Positions 1 through 8,912 of a DNA stretch of 64,000 nucleotides are shown here, piece after piece. Made by a program: the position numbers and the translations under genes. The notes under the pieces are model-generated. The model saw only the letters and a list, made by a program, of their open reading frames with translations. It was not told where the DNA came from and ran no database searches. The stretch is from Microcosmobacter mediterraneus (GTDB lineage: Bacteria > Bacteroidota > Bacteroidia > Flavobacteriales > Flavobacteriaceae), in NCBI RefSeq assembly GCF_031846265.1, contig NZ_JAVRIA010000001.1, positions 434,001-498,000 on the forward strand, given 5' to 3'. Every line of letters begins with the position of its first letter. The stretch's first letter is position 1.

Positions 1-2379
1 AAGTTTTAAGTAAGGCGCTTCTCCACAACCTTCAACACCAATTGAATATTTAAATAAAGGCTCTTGCAACTGTTGTTGACTTACCTTTTGGATATTTATT
101 TTTTCGCGATCAAATTCAGGTATATTCTTAAAGTGATTCCAATTTTCGCTTTCCGAGGTATAGACTTCTGAAATTGGTTTCATGGTTAATGCTTTTGCTG
201 GACAAGCATCAACACAATTGTTACAACCATTGCATTGATCAGGATTATTTTGAATGGTAAAATTCATTAAGTCAAATTCTTCTGAAAAGATGTGTTTAAA
301 TTTAGAAGATGAGCCTTCCAAATTTGAATCATCATATACTTTTATACGAAGCGAACCTTGTGGGCAAGCCATACTACAAGCACCACATTGTGTACATAAA
401 TCAGTATTCCAAATAGGCAGTTCCTCTGCTTGAGATATTGAATTATATTGAGATGTATTTGTTGGGTATGTGCCATCTACTGGAAGCATGCTTACTGGAA
501 TATCATTTCCGTTATTTGCTAATAATTGCCCTAATAATGTTTTAGAAAATTCTGAATCAGGTTCTGAGCCAATGTATTCTGTTTTGTAGTTAGAAGTATC
601 TACTTTATAGATATATTCTTTTAAATCTATAATGTCATCAGAAGCCAAGGCATCATTTTTTAATGCTAAAAAACAGGCATAAGCCTCAGAGATTTCTTTA
701 CTATTAATTTTCAAATCACTTTGTAATTCTTGGAAGTTCACCACATAGACATTTAATTCTTTTTTACGAATTTGGTCTCGTGTGTTAATCGATTGTGCTT
801 GCCAAAATGCTTTAGAAGTAAGCGAGGAGTTAACCAAAAGAGTTCCTTTAGATTTTATGTTTTTTATTACGTTGTACTTTTTAATGAAGTTGGCATTTTC
901 ACAAGCAATAAAATCAGCTTTTTCTATTAAATAAGGCGCTTTTATTTCTTTTCTAGAAAGGCGTAAATGGACTACATTTCTAGAGTTTGATTTTTTATAA
1001 TCACAGTCAATATATCCTTGAACAAAACTATTTAAGTTGTTTGCGATTATTGTCATAGTATTGTTAAGCCCTTGAGTATTCTCCCTGCATTTTTTTTGAT
1101 AAAAGACAGCTTGATATAGTTCAGAGTTCAGTTCAACTTTTTTAGAAATATCTAAACTCAAATTTGTGATATCATCATTAATACCAACAGTAAAATTGTT
1201 CTTTGGATGCTCTAATTTTAAGTTTTCAAAAATTGCATTTACCATTGAAGGTGTAAACTCTTTTGATGAAAGTCCGTAACGACCTCCAACAATTCTTGGA
1301 AATGTTTCTAATGTGTTGGTTTGAAAACTTTCAGATAGCGATTGAACAATATCTAGATATAATGGTTCACCTGTAGAACCTGGTTCTTTAGTTCTGTCTA
1401 AAACTGCAATACATTTAACCGTTTTTGGAAGTGCTTTAATAAGATGATCTGTGCTAAAAGGTCTAAACAGACGTACTTTTATTAAACCATACCTGTTTCC
1501 GTTTTTATTTAATTGATTTATTGTTGTTTCGATAGTTTCTGTAGAAGAAGCCATCGAAATGATAATATGTTCTGCTTCAGGATGACCAACATAATCAAAA
1601 AGATTATAGGCTCTTCCTGTAAGTTTTGCAAACTCATCCATTTTGTTTTGAACAATATCTGGACATGCATTATAGAATGAATTTTGAGCTTCACGACTTT
1701 GAAAAAAGACATCAGCTCCTTGTGATGTACCTCTTAATACAGGATTATTAGGATTTAAAGATCTATTTCTATGTTCTGCAATTAGCTTTGATTCTATGAT
1801 TTTGGTAATGATATTATCAGAAATAGTCTCAATGGTATTTAATTCATGAGAAGTTCTAAAACCATCGAAAAAATGCACAAAAGGGACCCTAGATTTTAAG
1901 GTTGCAGCCTGAGCAATCAAAGCAAAATCTTGAGCTTCTTGAGCAGATGCACTTCCTAGAAAGGCGTATCCTGATTGACGTACAGCCATAATATCACTAT
2001 GGTCTCCAAAAACAGATAAGGCGTGTGTTGCAATACTTCGTGTTGCAACGTGAATAACGTTAGGAGTTAGTTCACCAGCAATCTTATACATATTTGGTAG
2101 CATTAATAACAAGCCTTGCGATGCTGTAAACGTAGAAGAAAGGCTTCCTGTTTGTAAAGCACCATGCATTGCTCCAGCTACACCAGCTTCACTTTGCATT
2201 TCAAAAGCTGTAGGCACTGTGTTCAACATGTTTTGTTTTCGCTCTGCACTCCATTGTTCAACCAATTCGCTCATTTCTGAAGCTGGTGTAATAGGATAAA
2301 TAGGGAAGACCTCATTTGTCTTATAAGCCATTTTAGCTACTGCTTGATTAGCTGTTAATATGTTGTGCTTTTTTATCAT
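1..2379 (-). CDS. nifJ: Divergent pyruvate:ferredoxin (flavodoxin) oxidoreductase, 3' end beyond window
   Basis: The ATG is at 2377-2379 and the frame is open for 793 residues to the left edge, so the C-terminal part is missing. The family oxidatively decarboxylates pyruvate to acetyl-CoA with ferredoxin or flavodoxin. The N-terminal thiamine/pyruvate domain is well kept (YPITPASEM, EMQSEAGVAGA, FTASQGLLLM, FGDHSD). The 8Fe ferredoxin domain is intact: CTQCGACSMAC at 662-672 and CNGCNNCVDAC at 716-726. Two motifs are not. The family's GSDGTVGANKNS loop in the gamma domain reads KCRENTQGLNNT (about 430-441), and the CAGCGE proximal-cluster motif reads VEGCGE, with Val782 where the first Cys should be. 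I therefore call the family firmly but not the substrate. A hairpin separates it from the upstream osmC-like gene. Confidence 0.85.
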   Translation of the reverse strand, partial: MIKKHNILTANQAVAKMAYKTNEVFPIYPITPASEMSELVEQWSAERKQNMLNTVPTAFEMQSEAGVAGAMHGALQTGSLSSTFTASQGLLLMLPNMYKIAGELTPNVIHVATRSIATHALSVFGDHSDIMAVRQSGYAFLGSASAQEAQDFALIAQAATLKSRVPFVHFFDGFRTSHELNTIETISDNIITKIIESKLIAEHRNRSLNPNNPVLRGTSQGADVFFQSREAQNSFYNACPDIVQNKMDEFAKLTGRAYNLFDYVGHPEAEHIIISMASSTETIETTINQLNKNGNRYGLIKVRLFRPFSTDHLIKALPKTVKCIAVLDRTKEPGSTGEPLYLDIVQSLSESFQTNTLETFPRIVGGRYGLSSKEFTPSMVNAIFENLKLEHPKNNFTVGINDDITNLSLDISKKVELNSELYQAVFYQKKCRENTQGLNNTMTIIANNLNSFVQGYIDCDYKKSNSRNVVHLRLSRKEIKAPYLIEKADFIACENANFIKKYNVIKNIKSKGTLLVNSSLTSKAFWQAQSINTRDQIRKKELNVYVVNFQELQSDLKINSKEISEAYACFLALKNDALASDDIIDLKEYIYKVDTSNYKTEYIGSEPDSEFSKTLLGQLLANNGNDIPVSMLPVDGTYPTNTSQYNSISQAEELPIWNTDLCTQCGACSMACPQGSLRIKVYDDSNLEGSSSKFKHIFSEEFDLMNFTIQNNPDQCNGCNNCVDACPAKALTMKPISEVYTSESENWNHFKNIPEFDREKINIQKVSQQQLQEPLFKYSIGVEGCGEAPYLKL

Positions 2380-2402
2380 TGGTGGTGTTGAATTGAAGAA
2401 AT

Positions 2403-2438
2403 AAAAAGTGGCTAACCGTTAAAGAGAAGCCACTTTTT
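2403..2438 (-). terminator. Hairpin terminator after the osmC-like gene
   Basis: Eleven-base arms AAAAAGTGGCT (2403-2413) and AGCCACTTTTT (2428-2438), followed on the minus strand by a T run. It sits between the osmC-like stop (2450) and the nifJ start (2379). It would limit, or make conditional, read-through from the osmC promoter into nifJ. Confidence 0.75.
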
Positions 2439-2449
2439 TAATTTTAAAC

Positions 2450-3004
2450 TTAATCCTTTACTATCTCAATAGAAATTGGAGTTGGGTTTGTAATCATATC
2501 AAATACTGGTGAAAACTTTGCAAAGTTTTCTAACTGCTCTACAGAAGCATCTGATTTTACTTTAAGTTTAAAAGTAATACCATCAAATCCCATACGTACC
2601 TCAGGATCTAATCCTAAGAATCCGTGAAGGTCGCATCCACCTTCTAATGAAGAAGACGCACTTTCTATAGTAGCACCATTTGCAGCTGCATGATAAACCA
2701 TAGCACCTGTTAAACAAGATCCTAATGAGTGTAATAAAACTTCTGGTGGAGTTGCTGCTTCATCTTCTCCTAATAATACATTTGGATGGCTACATTCCAT
2801 GGTAAAAGTTTCCTGACGTGAAGTATCTTCTGCGCCAACACCATAAAAGCTTTTAATGCTTGATACACAATGTCCACCATTGATCCAATTGTTTTTTGCT
2901 CTGAATTTGAATTTTGCTAATTCAGGTTGTGCTTGAACGTGCTCAATAGTTTCTACTAATTGGTCTACGTTTACACCGTTTTTAATGTTTGCTGTTGTAA
3001 TCAT
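2450..3004 (-). CDS. OsmC-family peroxiredoxin-like protein
   Basis: A 184-residue cytosolic protein of the OsmC/Ohr superfamily, small thiol-dependent peroxidases that usually reduce organic hydroperoxides. The two family cysteines are visible as ECSHP (Cys71) and GSCLTG (Cys97), the latter at the start of the central helix with PPEVLLHSLGSC before it. The N-terminal ~40 residues form an extension seen in the longer OsmC branch rather than in classic Ohr. The gene starts 55 bases downstream of a sigma-54-like promoter and lies just downstream of a sigma-54 activator gene on the same strand, so it is the best candidate target of that activator. Substrate is not readable from the sequence. Confidence 0.88.
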   Translation of the reverse strand: MITTANIKNGVNVDQLVETIEHVQAQPELAKFKFRAKNNWINGGHCVSSIKSFYGVGAEDTSRQETFTMECSHPNVLLGEDEAATPPEVLLHSLGSCLTGAMVYHAAANGATIESASSSLEGGCDLHGFLGLDPEVRMGFDGITFKLKVKSDASVEQLENFAKFSPVFDMITNPTPISIEIVKD

Positions 3005-3058
3005 TGTTTCTAATTTTTAAAATTTAATTAATAATTATTTTTTGTTTGACTTTTTTAA

Positions 3059-3075
3059 TGCGATTGCTATGCCAA
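3059..3075 (-). promoter_or_regulatory. Putative sigma-54 (-24/-12) promoter of the osmC-like gene
   Basis: Read on the minus strand: TTGGCATAGCAATCGCA. GG and GC are separated by exactly 10 bases, and the 17-mer matches the consensus YTGGCACGRNNNTTGCW except at three positions. Transcription would start near 3048, about 44 bases before the osmC ATG. The neighbouring gene encodes a GAFTGA-containing sigma-54 activator, which makes the match more credible than a chance hit. Confidence 0.55.
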
Positions 3076-3146
3076 ACTATATAAATAATTAAATATCAAA
3101 TAGTTATAATTATTTTGAGTAAATAAAATAGTAATGAAAAATCGTA

Positions 3147-3185
3147 AAATAACGAAATGTCGTTATTTAATTTATGAGATGTCGT
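3147..3185. promoter_or_regulatory. Putative upstream activator site: palindrome plus extra half-site
   Basis: A perfect inverted repeat AAATAACGA-N4-TCGTTATTT covers 3147-3168. The heptamer ATGTCGT inside it (3157-3163) recurs at 3179-3185, exactly 22 bases (two helical turns) away. The palindrome is centred about 110 bases upstream of the predicted sigma-54 start site, the usual distance for an enhancer-binding-protein site, and lies immediately past the stop codon of the activator gene. Confidence 0.5.
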
Positions 3186-3190
3186 GAATT

Positions 3191-5032
3191 TTAAATCGGA
3201 CGTTCAATGGCTAATGCTTTTATTCGCGATGCCAAAGTTGTGGGTTTCATCTTTAATAACTCGGCCGCTCCATTTTTACCTGAAATTTTCCAGTGAGTCA
3301 ATCGTAAGGCTTTTAAAATATTGTCTTTTTCAAGTTGAACTAACTGTTTAGTGGTCAGTATTTTTTCTTGTGCTTGATCAATATTATTTTCGATTATGTT
3401 AGATTCTGCAGGTATTATTGATTGCCAATTTATACGACCATCTTGCGAAACAATAAGTGCACGTTCAACTAAATTTTGTAATTCACGTACATTACCTGGC
3501 CAATGATAGGAGGTTAGTAATCTTTTTGCAGATTCTGATAATTCTAAATACGGTTTGTTTAGTTTACTAGACAATTGTTGGATCATCTCAGTAGCAATAT
3601 GGCATACATCATTTCCGCGATTGCGCAAAGCAGGAACTTCTATAGGGAATACATTTAATCGATAATACAAATCTTCTCTAAACTTACCATTTTGAGCATG
3701 TTGCAATAAGTTGCGATGAGTCGCAGCTATAATTCTCACATCTACTTTAATTGTTTTAGAACTTCCCACTGGATCAAATTCTCCTTCTTGTATTACACGT
3801 AATAATTTTGGTTGTAAATCTAATGGCATTTCACCAATTTCATCTAAAAATATAGTGCCTTTATCTGCTAATAAAAAGCGTCCTTTCCTGTCTGAAGTAG
3901 CTCCAGTAAACGCACCTTTTTTATGTCCGAATAGTTCACTTTCAATAAGATTATGCGGAATCGCACCACAATTAATTCTGATTAAGGCTTTGTCATTTCT
4001 AGTGCTATTTTTATGAATGGCTCTAGCTATTAGTTCTTTTCCGGTTCCAGTTTCGCCAGTGACTAAAACAGTTGCATTCGTTTTAGCGACTTGGTCAATT
4101 TGTTTTAGAACACTTTTCATAGAATTATCTTCAGCAGTAATACCATGGTCATTGGTTAAAAATCTTATTTCTTCTGTAAGATATTCTGTCTGTTTTGTAA
4201 GTAAATTAATTTTTTCTTCAGCTTTAAGACGTTCATTGATATTTCTTAGAATTAAAGTATAGAAGGTTTCATTTTCAGTACCATATTGGCTAATAGTTCC
4301 TTCATTTAAGGTCTCAGTTTCATTTGAGCCAATAACTTTTAGAATTTCTGGTAAATGATTATCTAAGAGTGTTTTATCTTCAGAACTTATAATTGATTCA
4401 ATTATTTTGGCGCTTGGTTCATCAAAAAAGAAAAGTATATTTCGTTGTATAGTGTCATTATTCTCTAATAATTCGTTGGCTGAAGGGTTGGTTAAAACAA
4501 TTCTAAACTTACTATCAAACATAATAATAGCATCCATGGCACCTTCAATAAGACCTTTCGTTTTTGAACTAGCAAGTTCTAAAGCTCTATTAGAATTTGT
4601 TAATAGTTCTTGTATATCATCTAACTCACGATGACGTTTTATAAGTAATGACAAAACACCTTTAACAAGATTCTTGTCTTTATGAAGTAAATCCATAAAA
4701 TGATGATGTTCTATTTTTAAAAGTGTTAAAGGTTTAGTGGCTGTAATAGATGCAGAACGTACATCATTATCTATTAATGCATATTCTCCAAAACAATCAC
4801 CTTCATTAAGATGTGTATAAATATGATCTTTGACATGAACCTTAACCTGTCCTTGAACAATTACATACATAGCGTCACCTTCATCATCTTTATTGAAAAC
4901 TACTTCATTATTTTTAAAGGATTCCTCTGTAACAAACTGACTTAAATGGAATAGTGAAGATTCGGAAACTTCAGAAAAAAAAGTGGAATGAGATAATAAT
5001 CTTATAATTTTTTCAGAAGCAATTTGAGCCAT
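3191..5032 (-). CDS. Sigma-54 activator with N-terminal cyclic-nucleotide-binding domain
   Basis: A 613-residue enhancer-binding protein. Residues ~10-125 form a CRP-type cyclic-nucleotide domain with an intact phosphate-binding cassette (FGE 81-83, Arg92-Ser93). Residues ~160-270 look like a PAS sensor and are followed by a short coiled linker. The AAA+ domain (~300-535) has Walker A GETGTGKE (326-333), the sigma-54-contacting GAFTGA loop (373-378) and Walker B IFLDE (394-398). The C-terminus (~565-607) is a Fis-type helix-turn-helix. The family remodels sigma-54 RNA polymerase at distant sites. A class III nucleotide cyclase is transcribed divergently 132 bases away and the osmC-like gene lies downstream, suggesting sensing of cAMP or cGMP to drive osmC. 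The ligand and the target are inferences. Confidence 0.92.
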   Translation of the reverse strand: MAQIASEKIIRLLSHSTFFSEVSESSLFHLSQFVTEESFKNNEVVFNKDDEGDAMYVIVQGQVKVHVKDHIYTHLNEGDCFGEYALIDNDVRSASITATKPLTLLKIEHHHFMDLLHKDKNLVKGVLSLLIKRHRELDDIQELLTNSNRALELASSKTKGLIEGAMDAIIMFDSKFRIVLTNPSANELLENNDTIQRNILFFFDEPSAKIIESIISSEDKTLLDNHLPEILKVIGSNETETLNEGTISQYGTENETFYTLILRNINERLKAEEKINLLTKQTEYLTEEIRFLTNDHGITAEDNSMKSVLKQIDQVAKTNATVLVTGETGTGKELIARAIHKNSTRNDKALIRINCGAIPHNLIESELFGHKKGAFTGATSDRKGRFLLADKGTIFLDEIGEMPLDLQPKLLRVIQEGEFDPVGSSKTIKVDVRIIAATHRNLLQHAQNGKFREDLYYRLNVFPIEVPALRNRGNDVCHIATEMIQQLSSKLNKPYLELSESAKRLLTSYHWPGNVRELQNLVERALIVSQDGRINWQSIIPAESNIIENNIDQAQEKILTTKQLVQLEKDNILKALRLTHWKISGKNGAAELLKMKPTTLASRIKALAIERPI

Positions 5033-5164
5033 TACCTGTGTTGTTGATTAACTTAATTGAGTTAAATATAGTTAATATTCCTATTTTTAAAGGATTGATA
5101 TACCTTAATATCATACTTATTTAGCAAAATGTTTAATTTAGTACATCTAACAAATTAATTCAGA

Positions 5165-7210
5165 ATGACTCAAGAGCGACAGCTTGCAGCTATTATGTTT
5201 ACTGACATAGAAGGCTACACAGCATTAATGCAGAAAGATGAGGCTAATGCTGTAGCAATTAGAGCACGTTTAAGAAGTACTTTTGAAACGACTATAGAAG
5301 CATTTAACGGAAAAGTAATTCAGTATTTTGGTGATGGTACTTTGAGTACATTTAGAAGTACTATTGATGCAGTAGAATGTGCTATTGAATTGCAAGTAGT
5401 TTTCTTATCTGAACCAAAAATACCTGTTAGAATAGGTATTCATGTTGGTGATATCATTCATACTGAAGATGATATTATTGGAGATGCTGTTAATGTTGCA
5501 GCAAGAATAGAGTCTTGTGCTATACCAGGCAGTATTTTAATTTCTGATAAAGTCCATGATCAAACAAGGAATCATACTCATATTAAATCAAAGTTTTTAG
5601 ATGCTTATGAATTGAAAAATGTTGAAGAAGCTATACCGCTTTTTGCAATTGCTAATGATAGTTTAATTGTTCCAAAGGCTGAAGATATTAAAGGTAAGCT
5701 CAAAGTTCATAACAACAAATCTGAACAGGTTAAATCTAAAAAACGTATTACAATATTGGTAGGTGTATTAATAGCGTTACTGCTACTTATTTTTTTACAT
5801 TTTCAATTTAATCATAAATCGATTGAAATAAACGATTATTCAATAGCTGTGTTGCCGTTTGAAAATTTAAGTACTGATGATGATGCTGAGATTTTTAGAG
5901 ATGGAATGACAGAAGATATACTTACTCATTTATCAAAGATTAAAGAATTACATGTTATTTCACGAACCTCTGTAATGCGTTATAAGAAAACTAATAAATC
6001 TATACCTCTAATAGCTGAAGAGCTAGGAGTTTCATTAATATTAGAAGGTAGTATAAGAAAATATGGTAATAAGTTAAGGGTCACAGCTCAACTTATTGAT
6101 GCTAAAACTGATGAGCATATTTGGGCAGAAAACTATGATAGAACACTTACAGATATTTTTGATATACAATCAGAACTCTCTAAAGAAATAGTTAGTGCGT
6201 TAGAAATTAATATTACTGTTGAAGAGGAAACTTATTTAGCTCAGATACCAACCAAAAATGTAGAAGCCTATAAATTATTTTTACAAGGAAGGAAAGAAGC
6301 TGATAAACGAAATGCTAAAAGTTTAGCAAAAAGTATAGAGTTATACGAAAAGGCTATAGGCTTAGACCCAAAATATGCTGAAGCTTATGCTGAAATTGCT
6401 AATTCAATTTATCTTGAGACATATTATTCTGCTAGAAACCCTGGAGAAGCATCGCAATTAGCTAATGATTATTTAGATGAAGCTATAAAAATAAATGATA
6501 AAGTATCTAGAATTTATTCTGTTAGAGGTTTAATTTATAACATTAAAGGTAAGCACGATGAGGCTAAAACTTCTTTTGAAAGAGCAATTAAATTGTCACC
6601 TAATGATGTTACAGCAAGGCATCAATTTTCTACATTTTACTATTATACTCAGCAATATGAAGCACAATTAGAGCAAGCAGAAATTGCCTATAAGTTAGAT
6701 CCATTATCTTTTGCTACTGCTAATACCTATTTTACTGCACTTATGTCTAATAGTAAATATGAGGAGGCTGAAGCATTAATGAAAAAAATTGAGAAAGAAG
6801 ATTTGGGTTATAATAAGTTTGTGATAAACAGATCTTTTTTTAGGTTATATATGGATCAAAACAAATACAATGAAGCTATTGAGCCATTAAAAAAAATGGT
6901 ACCTAAAGAAAATGTATTTAATAGGTTCTTAGGATTTTGTTATACAAAAGTTGGAGATACTTTAAGCACATACAGAATAATTGATTCAATTCATAAAAAT
7001 AGTAGTGATAGAGAAAAAAGTCATCAGTTAGCAGTAGTGTACTCAAGCTTAGAGATGACAGATAGTGTGCTTTATCATTTAGATACCATTCGTAATAAAC
7101 AGACAAGAACTTTAAAAAGGGAATATGAAGATTTTTTCAGATATTTAAAAGATGATCAAAGATTTATTAATGCATTACATAAACATGGAATAAAACTAAA
7201 TAATAATTAA
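5165..7210 (+). CDS. Class III nucleotide cyclase with membrane segment, TolB-like region and TPRs
   Basis: A 681-residue protein. Residues ~5-165 are a class III cyclase domain with metal-binding Asp14 (FTDIEGY) and Asp57 (FGDGTL), and the VNVAAR motif giving Asn110 and Arg114. The purine-recognition pair appears to be Gln53/Asp103 rather than Lys/Asp, so cAMP versus cGMP cannot be decided. One membrane helix lies at ~196-217, putting the cyclase in the cytosol. After it comes a FlgO/TolB-like module (IAVLPFENLS to about 350), then tetratricopeptide repeats to the C-terminus. If the orientation is as drawn, the repeats would be periplasmic and could act as sensor. It is divergent from the cyclic-nucleotide-binding sigma-54 activator, its plausible receptor. 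Confidence 0.88.
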   Translation: MTQERQLAAIMFTDIEGYTALMQKDEANAVAIRARLRSTFETTIEAFNGKVIQYFGDGTLSTFRSTIDAVECAIELQVVFLSEPKIPVRIGIHVGDIIHTEDDIIGDAVNVAARIESCAIPGSILISDKVHDQTRNHTHIKSKFLDAYELKNVEEAIPLFAIANDSLIVPKAEDIKGKLKVHNNKSEQVKSKKRITILVGVLIALLLLIFLHFQFNHKSIEINDYSIAVLPFENLSTDDDAEIFRDGMTEDILTHLSKIKELHVISRTSVMRYKKTNKSIPLIAEELGVSLILEGSIRKYGNKLRVTAQLIDAKTDEHIWAENYDRTLTDIFDIQSELSKEIVSALEINITVEEETYLAQIPTKNVEAYKLFLQGRKEADKRNAKSLAKSIELYEKAIGLDPKYAEAYAEIANSIYLETYYSARNPGEASQLANDYLDEAIKINDKVSRIYSVRGLIYNIKGKHDEAKTSFERAIKLSPNDVTARHQFSTFYYYTQQYEAQLEQAEIAYKLDPLSFATANTYFTALMSNSKYEEAEALMKKIEKEDLGYNKFVINRSFFRLYMDQNKYNEAIEPLKKMVPKENVFNRFLGFCYTKVGDTLSTYRIIDSIHKNSSDREKSHQLAVVYSSLEMTDSVLYHLDTIRNKQTRTLKREYEDFFRYLKDDQRFINALHKHGIKLNNN

Positions 7211-7271
7211 AAAATTGTAACAAATTATCTTCTTTAGCGTCCTATAAGCATCAAAATAAATACGTTACAAC

Positions 7272-7613
7272 ATGATGCGCGAAGACAATCAATTATTAAT
7301 GATCACTCACCTTAGTCAGTTATTATTGTATATAACTGCAGTAGGAAGTCTTATAGTTCCTTTAATTATTTGGGTAACCCAAAAAGATAAAGTATACCAA
7401 ATGGATGAGCATGGCAAACGTATTATAAATTTTCAAATTAGTTTAATAGTTTACTCTATTATTTGTGTGCCACTGATACTGCTTTTTGGCTTAGGTTTAT
7501 TAGGTTTTATTTTTCTTGGAATTATAGCCTTAATATTTCCTATAATGAATGCTGTTAGAGCAAGTAATGGTGAGCCACCATCGTATCCCTTATCTCTTAA
7601 TTTTATTAGTTAG
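7272..7613 (+). CDS. DUF4870-family small membrane protein
   Basis: A 113-residue inner-membrane protein with three hydrophobic helices (about 12-34, 58-75 and 77-97) and the family's pattern VPLIIWVTQKDK followed by QMDEHGKRIINFQIS. Function of the family is unknown. It follows the cyclase gene by 62 bases on the same strand and ends at a strong bidirectional terminator. Two consecutive ATG codons stand at the start and either could be used. Confidence 0.8.
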   Translation: MMREDNQLLMITHLSQLLLYITAVGSLIVPLIIWVTQKDKVYQMDEHGKRIINFQISLIVYSIICVPLILLFGLGLLGFIFLGIIALIFPIMNAVRASNGEPPSYPLSLNFIS

Positions 7614-7657
7614 TTAGTTTTTCTCCATGAGGATGGAGAGTTTTAGAGAGGTAATGC

Positions 7658-7691
7658 AAAAACGCTCACTTTTATTAAAGTGAGCGTTTTT
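7658..7691. terminator. Bidirectional terminator between DUF4870 gene and dnaN
   Basis: Long stem: AAAAACGCTCACTTT (7658-7672) pairs with AAAGTGAGCGTTTTT (7677-7691) around a four-base loop. A and T runs at the two ends allow it to stop both the rightward DUF4870 transcript and the leftward dnaN transcript. Confidence 0.88.
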
Positions 7692-7715
7692 AATAGTATA
7701 TAAATTATGAAACTA

Positions 7716-8834
7716 TTAATTATTTAACATCACTGGCATAACAAGCATGGTAACATGCTCACCTTCATCTAAACCATCTATTGGTGTTAAAATACCAGCT
7801 CTATTTGGTAAACTCATTTCTAATTGTACTTCGTCTGAGCTTAAATTAGTAATCATTTCTGTTAAGAAACGTGAGTTAAATCCTATTTGAATATCATCGC
7901 CTTGATAATCACAGCTTAAACGCTCTTCGGCTTTATTACTGTAATCTATATCTTCCGCAGAGATATTTAGTTCTGCTCCAGCAATCTTTAAACGGATTTG
8001 ATGTGTAGTTTTATTAGAGAAAATAGACACACGTTTTACAGAATTCAAAAATTGATTTCTTTGAATATTTAATTTATTAGGATTCTCTTTTGGAATTACA
8101 GCTTCATAGTTAGGATATTTTCCATCTATAAGTCTACAAACTAGTTCAGAGTTATTAAATGTAAACTTGGCGTTAGAATCATTGTATTCTATGGTAACAT
8201 CATCTTCAGAGCCTGCTAAAATACCTTTAAGAAGATTTAAAGGTTTTTTAGGCATAATAAATTCTGCCACCTGATTTGCCTTTATATCTTCTCTAGTATA
8301 CTTAACCAGTTTATGAGCATCTGTGGCTACAAAGGTTAAACCTTCTGTTGAAAACTGAAAAAACACACCACTCATTACAGGACGTAAATCGTCATTACCA
8401 GCAGCAAAAATTGTTTTAGCAATTGCAGTAGCAAGGATATCTCCCATTATTGTTGTTGTGCTTGGATCTTCTAAAGCAACAGCTTTAGGAAACTCATTGC
8501 CATCTGCATATGCTAATGCATATTTACCATGATTAGAGCTTATTTCTACAGTATTGTTGTCTTCAACTACAAAAGTTAATGGCTGTTCTGGGAATGTTTT
8601 AAGTGTATCTAATAATAACCTTGCAGGTAATGCAATACTTCCTTTGGCATCACTTTCTACATCTATTGTAGAAGACATGGTAGTCTCTAAATCACTAGCA
8701 GAAACGGTAAGTTTAGCATGGTCTAATTCAAATAAAAAGTTATCTAAAATAGGCAAGGTGTTAGAGTTGTTAATGACGCCTCCTAAAACTTGTAATTGCT
8801 TTAACAAATATGTACTCGATACTATGAATTTCAT
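7716..8834 (-). CDS. dnaN: DNA polymerase III beta subunit (sliding clamp)
   Basis: 372 residues, the usual clamp length, with the typical start MKFIVSSTYLLKQLQVLGGVI and end MLVMPVMLNN carrying the three repeated clamp domains. The protein forms the ring that tethers the replicative polymerase to DNA. It is not next to dnaA here, as is common in this phylum, and instead follows gldG by 78 bases with its own promoter-like sequence. It ends at a bidirectional terminator. Confidence 0.97.
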   Translation of the reverse strand: MKFIVSSTYLLKQLQVLGGVINNSNTLPILDNFLFELDHAKLTVSASDLETTMSSTIDVESDAKGSIALPARLLLDTLKTFPEQPLTFVVEDNNTVEISSNHGKYALAYADGNEFPKAVALEDPSTTTIMGDILATAIAKTIFAAGNDDLRPVMSGVFFQFSTEGLTFVATDAHKLVKYTREDIKANQVAEFIMPKKPLNLLKGILAGSEDDVTIEYNDSNAKFTFNNSELVCRLIDGKYPNYEAVIPKENPNKLNIQRNQFLNSVKRVSIFSNKTTHQIRLKIAGAELNISAEDIDYSNKAEERLSCDYQGDDIQIGFNSRFLTEMITNLSSDEVQLEMSLPNRAGILTPIDGLDEGEHVTMLVMPVMLNN

Positions 8835-8862
8835 CTAAAATTTGATCTAAAAAATTGTCCTA

Positions 8863-8897
8863 CAAATATATCTTAATAGAGTTGTTTAATAAAACAA
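8863..8897 (-). promoter_or_regulatory. Bacteroidetes-type promoter of dnaN
   Basis: On the minus strand the -7 element TATATTTG (8870-8863) matches TAnnTTTG, and a TTG (8897-8895) stands 24 bases upstream, close to the usual 17-23. Transcription would start near 8858, giving a leader of about 24 bases before the dnaN ATG. Confidence 0.45.
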
Positions 8898-8912
8898 ACT
8901 TATTAACAACTT

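Noticed and set aside
8554..8838. Open frame on the strand opposite dnaN
   Set aside because: A shadow of dnaN, without promoter, start context or plausible protein features.
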